Below are positions 6,934 through 11,164 of a DNA stretch of 11,164 nt, piece after piece. The notes beneath the pieces are model-generated. The model saw nothing but the letters and a program-made list of their open reading frames with translations, had not been told where the DNA came from and did no database searches. A program made the position numbers and the translations under genes. Every line of letters begins with the position of its first letter. Position 1 is the stretch's first letter. Location of the stretch: the NCBI GenBank assembly GCA_021813195.1, contig JAKALI010000073.1:1-11164 (forward strand), given 5' to 3'. This DNA comes from Pseudomonadota bacterium. Its GTDB lineage: Bacteria; Pseudomonadota; Alphaproteobacteria; Rhizobiales; Hyphomicrobiaceae.

Positions 6934-6962
6934 ATCGTAGTCGGTGGCTGTGAAGCCGGCAA
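6934..6962 (-). promoter_or_regulatory. Candidate promoter for the Ada-type methyltransferase
   Basis: On the minus strand TTGCCG (6962-6957) and TACGAT (6939-6934) are exactly 17 bases apart, each matching four of six consensus bases. It sits between the NADH dehydrogenase stop and the methyltransferase start, and would give a leader of about 30 bases. No Ada-box was recognised near it. Confidence 0.35.
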
Positions 6963-6983
6963 CTTAGATATGGACTGTGTCTC

Positions 6984-8330
6984 TCAATGCAATTTGACAT
7001 GGGGCTCCGTGCGCCGGGTCAGTGTACGCGACAAGGTGTCGAGAAACACCTTCCAAAAGCCGTGCAGCGCCCACTCATGCATCTTGTAGAGGGACCGGTA
7101 CATGAGTTTGGCGAAGAGGCCCTCAATCATCATTTTGCGCCCCGTCACGAAGCCCATGAGACTACCGACGGTGGAGTATTCGCCGAGCGAAACAAGGGAG
7201 CCAAAATCGCGGTATTTAAAGGGTTCCAGCGGCTGGCCTTTGATCCGGCGCTGGATTTGGCGTACGAGGTGCGACGCCATTTGATGGGCAGCTTGGGCGC
7301 GGGGCGGGATGGGCTCAGCTGCGCCTTCAGGTACGAGATAACAGCAATCGCCCATAGCAAAAATATTATCGTCTCGTGTCGTCTGGAGTGTCGGCTTGAC
7401 GACGAGCGTCCCATACCGGCTGACTTCGAGGCCATCGAGTTCGGCGAGTACAGACGGACCCTTGACGCCGGCCGCCCAGACGACGAGTTCCGAGGGAATG
7501 AAATCTCCAGACTGCAACTCCACACCGTCGGCGCGCACGCGTGTGACGCGCGAATTCGTGCGGATGTCGACATCCAGCTTCGTCAGAATTTCTGCGGTCG
7601 CCTGCGAGATGCGTTCGGGCAGCGCCGGCACGATGCGGGGGGCGGCCTCCACGAGCGTGATTTTGATGTCTTTTTCCGGATCGATCTTGTCCAGACCGAA
7701 GGCTGCGATGCCGCGCGCGGTGCGATGTAATTCCGCGGAGAGCTCAGTGCCCGTCGCACCTGCTCCGATGATCGTGACGTGGAGTTGGCCGGGCCGCACT
7801 GGGCCTTCCTGGGCCTGGGCGCGCACGCAGGCATTGAGCAAGCGACGATTGAAGCGCTCGGCTTGTTCGGGCGTATCGAGCATGATCGCATGCTCCTTAA
7901 CGCCTGGCGTGCCAAAATCATTCGAGACGCTGCCGATGGCGATCACGAGGGTGTCGTAGACGAGCGCGCGCCGCGGCGTGATTTCGCGGCCTTCGTCATC
8001 GTAGGTGGCATCAAGAATAACATGCTTCTTGGCGCGGTCGAGCCCGATCATCTCACCATAGCGGAAGCGAAAGCCATGCCAGTGGCCCTGCGCCATATAC
8101 TCGAGTTCGTGCTGGTCGACATCCATGCTGCCGGCCGCGATCTCATGGAGCAGAGGCTTCCAAATGTGCGTGCGCGAACGGTCCGCGAGCGTGACCTCGG
8201 CCTTGCCCTTACGGCCGAGCTTGTTGCCAAGGGTGGTGACGAGTTCCAGACCACCCGCGCCGCCACCCACCACCACGATATGGTGCAAGTCAGATTTCGG
8301 CACGATGATTGTGCGTGTCGAGGCCGCCAT
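6984..8330 (-). CDS. ndh: Type II NADH:quinone oxidoreductase (NDH-2)
   Basis: This single-subunit flavoenzyme passes electrons from NADH to membrane quinone without pumping protons, offering an alternative to complex I. The 448-residue protein shows the FAD-binding motif VGGGAGG (21-27), a NADH-binding Rossmann motif IGAGATGTE (188-196), the second FAD motif NIFAMGDC (322-329), and the quinone-site motif AQxAxQ as AQAAHQ (345-350). The final 60 residues contain the basic/amphipathic helix (about 395-435) that anchors the enzyme to the cytoplasmic membrane; there is no signal peptide. Start: ATG at 8328-8330, with AGGTGA a few bases upstream. Length is at the upper normal range for bacterial Ndh (about 430-440 residues). 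It lies 70 bases downstream of pheT on the same strand and might be cotranscribed with it. Sulfide:quinone reductases are related, but the NDH-2 motifs favour NADH dehydrogenase. Confidence 0.94.
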   Translation of the reverse strand: MAASTRTIIVPKSDLHHIVVVGGGAGGLELVTTLGNKLGRKGKAEVTLADRSRTHIWKPLLHEIAAGSMDVDQHELEYMAQGHWHGFRFRYGEMIGLDRAKKHVILDATYDDEGREITPRRALVYDTLVIAIGSVSNDFGTPGVKEHAIMLDTPEQAERFNRRLLNACVRAQAQEGPVRPGQLHVTIIGAGATGTELSAELHRTARGIAAFGLDKIDPEKDIKITLVEAAPRIVPALPERISQATAEILTKLDVDIRTNSRVTRVRADGVELQSGDFIPSELVVWAAGVKGPSVLAELDGLEVSRYGTLVVKPTLQTTRDDNIFAMGDCCYLVPEGAAEPIPPRAQAAHQMASHLVRQIQRRIKGQPLEPFKYRDFGSLVSLGEYSTVGSLMGFVTGRKMMIEGLFAKLMYRSLYKMHEWALHGFWKVFLDTLSRTLTRRTEPHVKLH

Positions 8331-8400
8331 GGTTCACCTATCCCATCACCGTCTTGCAGCACGACATCGGCCTTGGGGCGAGCGCGCCGTCAAGGCGCAA

Positions 8401-10833
8401 TCAGCCGCGGATCTCTCCACCGGTCGCTTTTTTAACCCCTGCAATGATTTTTTCGCAGACCTGCTCGATGTCTTTGTCAGTCAGGGTTTCAGTTCTGGGT
8501 TGCAAGGTCACTTCAATGGCCAGCGATTTCTTGCCCTCGCTCGCCAATGCCCCGCCTTCAAACACGTCAAAGACGCTCACGCCTCGCACGAGAGTTTTGT
8601 CCGCGGCGGCCGCAGCTTTCATCACATCGGCGGCGGCGACCTCGCGATCGAGTACGAAGGCGAAATCTCGTCGCACGGGCAACAGGTCCGATGCATCGAG
8701 CGGCGGCCGCACGCGGGATTTGCGCTTCTCCGCCGGTAAGGCGTCGAGAAATATCTCGAAGCCAACGACGGGACCTGTGACATCGATGGCTTTGAGCGTG
8801 CCAGGATGAATTTCGCCGAAGACAGCCAGAACAGACTTCGGGCCAAGGCGCACGGCGCCGGAGCGACCCGGGTGGAACCAGGCAGGCGCATTGCGCGTCA
8901 CTTGCGTCTTAGCCGGATCGATGCCGAGCGCGGCCAGCACGGCCAATGCGTCGGACTTCGCATCGAAAACGGTGACGGCATGAGCTGCGCCCTGCCAATC
9001 GCGTCCGGACCCGCAAGTGCCTGCCGTGCCGGACCGCACGCCTGCGACGTTCGCCAGCTGATCGGCCTCACCGGACCCCGCATAGGCCTGTCCCAGTTCG
9101 AACAGCGCCACGTCAGCAAAGCCGCGATTGCGGTTGCGTTCTAGCGCCGTCAACAGTCCCGGCAGGAGACTTGGCCGCATCGTCGTAAGATCTGCGGAAA
9201 TCGGATTGGCAAGCTCGAGTTCGGCCTGGCCGCCGCCGAAGGCTTGGGCAAGCGCGCGCGGGACGAATGACCAGGTCACGGCTTCCACCAGGCCGCGCGC
9301 CGCCAATGTGCGGCGCGCGCGGCGCTGGCGCTTCTGGCGCTCTGTCAAAACAGGACGCGCGATACCGGACGTGCGGGGCATTGGCGTCGCCGGGATGCGA
9401 TCAAGCCCGGCAATGCGCACGACTTCCTCGACCAGATCGGCACTGCCGTGCAGGTCGGGTCGCCATGAGGGTGTCGTGACACTCAGATGCGGTGCCGTGC
9501 CGGTGAGGGTGCACCCGAGCGCTTCCAAGATGCGCACGATCTCCTCGTCCGGGATCGCAAGCCCGGACAGTCGGCGAATGCGTGTCGTCTCGAATGCAAT
9601 CGTACGCCGGAGATCGGGCGGGGCGCCCGCGATCCTCGCTTTGGACGGGGTGCCGCCGCACAGCTTTTCGATCATCTGGGTTGCAAGATCGAGACCGGGC
9701 AGCACGGACTGCGGGTCCACACCACGCTCGAAACGGTAGCGTGCATCCGTGACGAGACCCGTTTTGCGTCCCGTCGTCGCCGTGCGGACCGGATCAAACC
9801 ACGCACTTTCGATCAATACATTCGTTGTCGATTCGGTGCAGCCGGACGCTTCGCCGCCCATGATGCCACCCAATCCCAAAGGGCCTTCGTCATCGGCGAT
9901 CACACACATGGTTTCGTCGATGGTGTACTCCTTGCCATCGAGCCCGACGAAGCGCTCGCCGGGCTTACCAAGCCGAGCGCGGATGGCACCTTTCAGCTTG
10001 TCGGCGTCGTACACGTGCAGCGGCCGGCCGTGTTCTTGGCTGATGTAGTTGGTGACGTCCACCAGGGCGTTGATCGGACGCAGTCCCACGGCCTTCAAAC
10101 GATTCTGCAACCAGGCAGGCGAGGGGCCATTCTTCACGCCCCACACAAGACGCGCAGCGAACACCGGGCACGCGCTCGCTGTCTCGGCAGAAAAATCGAG
10201 GCGTACGTCAATTGGACAATCCTTGGCGCCTTCGACGCCGTGAATGCGCGTTTCAACCTTGAGTGTGCCGAGACCCGCCGCGGCGAGATCGCGCGCGATG
10301 CCCCGGACACCTGTACAATCTGGGCGATTGGGTGTGAGTTTGACCTCGAAAACCGGGTCGGCAAGGCCCGCGATATCGACGAAGCGGGCACCAACGTCGG
10401 CGGCATGGGATTGATCGAGTTCCAGAATGCCCGCGCTCTCCGAAGACAATTCCAGCTCGGCCGCTGAGCACAGCATCCCGTTGGAAACGACACCCCGCAC
10501 CGGCTTCTTTTCCAGCGTGATGCCAGAGCCGGGGATGTAGGTGCCGAGTGGTGCGAACACGGTGACGAGCCCGGGCCGTGCGTTGGGTGCCCCACAGACG
10601 ATTTCGAGAAGCGGCGCGCCCTTCTCGACCTCGACGTGTACAACCTGCAATTTGTCGGCGTTGGGATGGCGCTTAGCCTCCACGATGCGCGCGACGCGGA
10701 AAGCCCCGAGCTTCTCTGCAGGGTCCTCGACGCTCTCGACCTCAAGTCCGATCGCCGACAGCGTGCGCGCGATCTCATCGACCGTCGCCTTGGTCTTCAA
10801 GTGATCCTTCAGCCAGGAGAGGGTGAATTTCAT
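8401..10833 (-). CDS. pheT: Phenylalanine--tRNA ligase beta subunit
   Basis: Together with PheS it forms the (alpha-beta)2 enzyme that charges tRNA-Phe; the beta subunit binds tRNA and edits mischarged Tyr. The 810-residue length fits (E. coli 795). Domains: the tRNA-binding EMAP-like domain at about 39-150 (RVARIVEAKRHPNADKLQVV), the B3/B4 editing core near 210-395, the B5 DNA-binding-like domain about 405-475 (motif TTPSWRPDLHGSADLVEEV), the inactive synthetase core to about 690, and the FDX-ACB anticodon-binding domain at 718-810 (LPVRRDFAFVLD at its start). All domains are complete and there is no break in frame. The ATG at 10831-10833 gives the usual MKFTLSWLKDHL start; only a weak GGA lies upstream. 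The usual partner pheS is not in the window: the gene directly upstream, 27 bases away, encodes a membrane protein. pheS may follow beyond the right edge. Confidence 0.97.
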   Translation of the reverse strand: MKFTLSWLKDHLKTKATVDEIARTLSAIGLEVESVEDPAEKLGAFRVARIVEAKRHPNADKLQVVHVEVEKGAPLLEIVCGAPNARPGLVTVFAPLGTYIPGSGITLEKKPVRGVVSNGMLCSAAELELSSESAGILELDQSHAADVGARFVDIAGLADPVFEVKLTPNRPDCTGVRGIARDLAAAGLGTLKVETRIHGVEGAKDCPIDVRLDFSAETASACPVFAARLVWGVKNGPSPAWLQNRLKAVGLRPINALVDVTNYISQEHGRPLHVYDADKLKGAIRARLGKPGERFVGLDGKEYTIDETMCVIADDEGPLGLGGIMGGEASGCTESTTNVLIESAWFDPVRTATTGRKTGLVTDARYRFERGVDPQSVLPGLDLATQMIEKLCGGTPSKARIAGAPPDLRRTIAFETTRIRRLSGLAIPDEEIVRILEALGCTLTGTAPHLSVTTPSWRPDLHGSADLVEEVVRIAGLDRIPATPMPRTSGIARPVLTERQKRQRRARRTLAARGLVEAVTWSFVPRALAQAFGGGQAELELANPISADLTTMRPSLLPGLLTALERNRNRGFADVALFELGQAYAGSGEADQLANVAGVRSGTAGTCGSGRDWQGAAHAVTVFDAKSDALAVLAALGIDPAKTQVTRNAPAWFHPGRSGAVRLGPKSVLAVFGEIHPGTLKAIDVTGPVVGFEIFLDALPAEKRKSRVRPPLDASDLLPVRRDFAFVLDREVAAADVMKAAAAADKTLVRGVSVFDVFEGGALASEGKKSLAIEVTLQPRTETLTDKDIEQVCEKIIAGVKKATGGEIRG

Positions 10834-10860
10834 GGCGTGTGTCCAGCCGCGGTCGGGCGA

Positions 10861-11164
10861 TCAGCGTTGGGGTGTCGGGCCCCGTGAGTTGAGGGCCATG
10901 ATGTAGACGAGGACCCACATGAGGGCGGGGGCAAGCGTGAAGGCGAAGCCGTCGCGAAAGGTTTCGGTCAAGCGGTCCTGAAGTGTGCATGGCGTGGGCG
11001 AATTGGCTGTGCCGTAGCAATTGCCATCGAACACGGCGGCATCGTAGGCCAGCGGGAGTATGAACCACATCGCCACGCCGAGCGCGCCGACGGTCTGCTG
11101 CAGGCGAAGGTCGCGGCCAGCGACGAGGTTGCCAAGCCCCCAGGCCATGAGCAGCGCCAGCGTC
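10861..11164 (-). CDS. Small multi-span membrane protein of unknown function (C-terminal part)
   Basis: The frame is open from the right edge, so the N terminus is missing; about 100 residues are visible. Three hydrophobic helices are apparent: one ending in LGNLVAG near the window edge, one around TVGALGVAMWFILPLAYDA, and one around FAFTLAPALMWVLVYIMAL near the C terminus. Between the last two is a hydrophilic loop with two cysteines (NCYGTANS and PTPCTLQ), which could be linked by a disulfide if it faces the periplasm. No known family was recognised. The stop codon (10861-10863) is 27 bases from the pheT start on the same strand, so the two are probably cotranscribed. A Met codon at 11146-11148 is not likely the true start, because the helix continues upstream of it. 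Confidence 0.72.
   Translation of the reverse strand, partial: TLALLMAWGLGNLVAGRDLRLQQTVGALGVAMWFILPLAYDAAVFDGNCYGTANSPTPCTLQDRLTETFRDGFAFTLAPALMWVLVYIMALNSRGPTPQR

Noticed and set aside
6898..6960. Open codons upstream of the methyltransferase ATG in the same frame (VAGFTATDYDVRRAF...)
   Set aside because: The reading looked protein-like at first, but a TAA sits immediately before it, it matches no Ada segment I recognise, and the ATG at 6897 has a strong ribosome binding site.
6987..7730. 247-codon plus-strand open frame over the NADH dehydrogenase
   Set aside because: Antisense to a complete NDH-2 gene; no domain seen, typical long shadow frame in GC-rich DNA.
8384..8398. Short GCGCC/GGCGC hairpin between pheT and ndh
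   Set aside because: Only a 5-bp stem with no T-tract on the minus strand; not enough to call a terminator.
9487..10467. 326-codon plus-strand open frame over pheT
   Set aside because: Antisense to the PheT core in the shadow-prone frame; despite its length it has no recognisable domain, and pheT is complete.

Overview
The window looks like high-GC chromosomal DNA from an alphaproteobacterium, most likely of the order Hyphomicrobiales (the Rhizobium/Hyphomicrobium side of the class). This placement is an inference from a short phasin_2-type phasin, Ada-type and NDH-2 genes of alphaproteobacterial character, and a strong GC bias at third codon positions. No rRNA, tRNA, CRISPR array, insertion sequence or phage gene was seen. 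Apart from one gene at the left edge, every gene lies on the minus strand.

Left edge (1-792, plus): the 3' part of an undecaprenyl-phosphate sugar-1-phosphate transferase, the priming enzyme of exopolysaccharide or capsule synthesis. An in-frame amber codon at 460-462 interrupts it just before the catalytic Asp-Glu pair. It converges on a phasin gene (990-1445, minus) that ends in a clear intrinsic terminator (907-944). The phasin has a candidate promoter about 140 bases upstream of its start, with a TTGC-N3-GCAA inverted repeat over the -35 element.

Middle (1739-4100, minus): a single-domain PIF1/RecD-like helicase, a two-helix membrane protein of unknown function, and a small secreted PepSY-like protein with two cysteines. 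These are the least explained genes here, and nothing in the sequence shows that they work together.

Right (4319-11164, minus): housekeeping genes. They are typA/bipA (translational GTPase), a stand-alone Ada-type O6-methylguanine-DNA methyltransferase without the Ada sensor half, a type II NADH dehydrogenase, pheT (phenylalanyl-tRNA synthetase beta subunit), and the C-terminal part of a small multi-span membrane protein 27 bases upstream of pheT. They share a strand, but the gaps of 27-149 bases and a possible internal promoter before the methyltransferase argue for several transcripts.

I found no convincing multi-gene undescribed system. The points most worth checking are the amber interruption in the sugar transferase, the regulatory sequence around the phasin, and the unannotated membrane and secreted proteins at 3176-4100.
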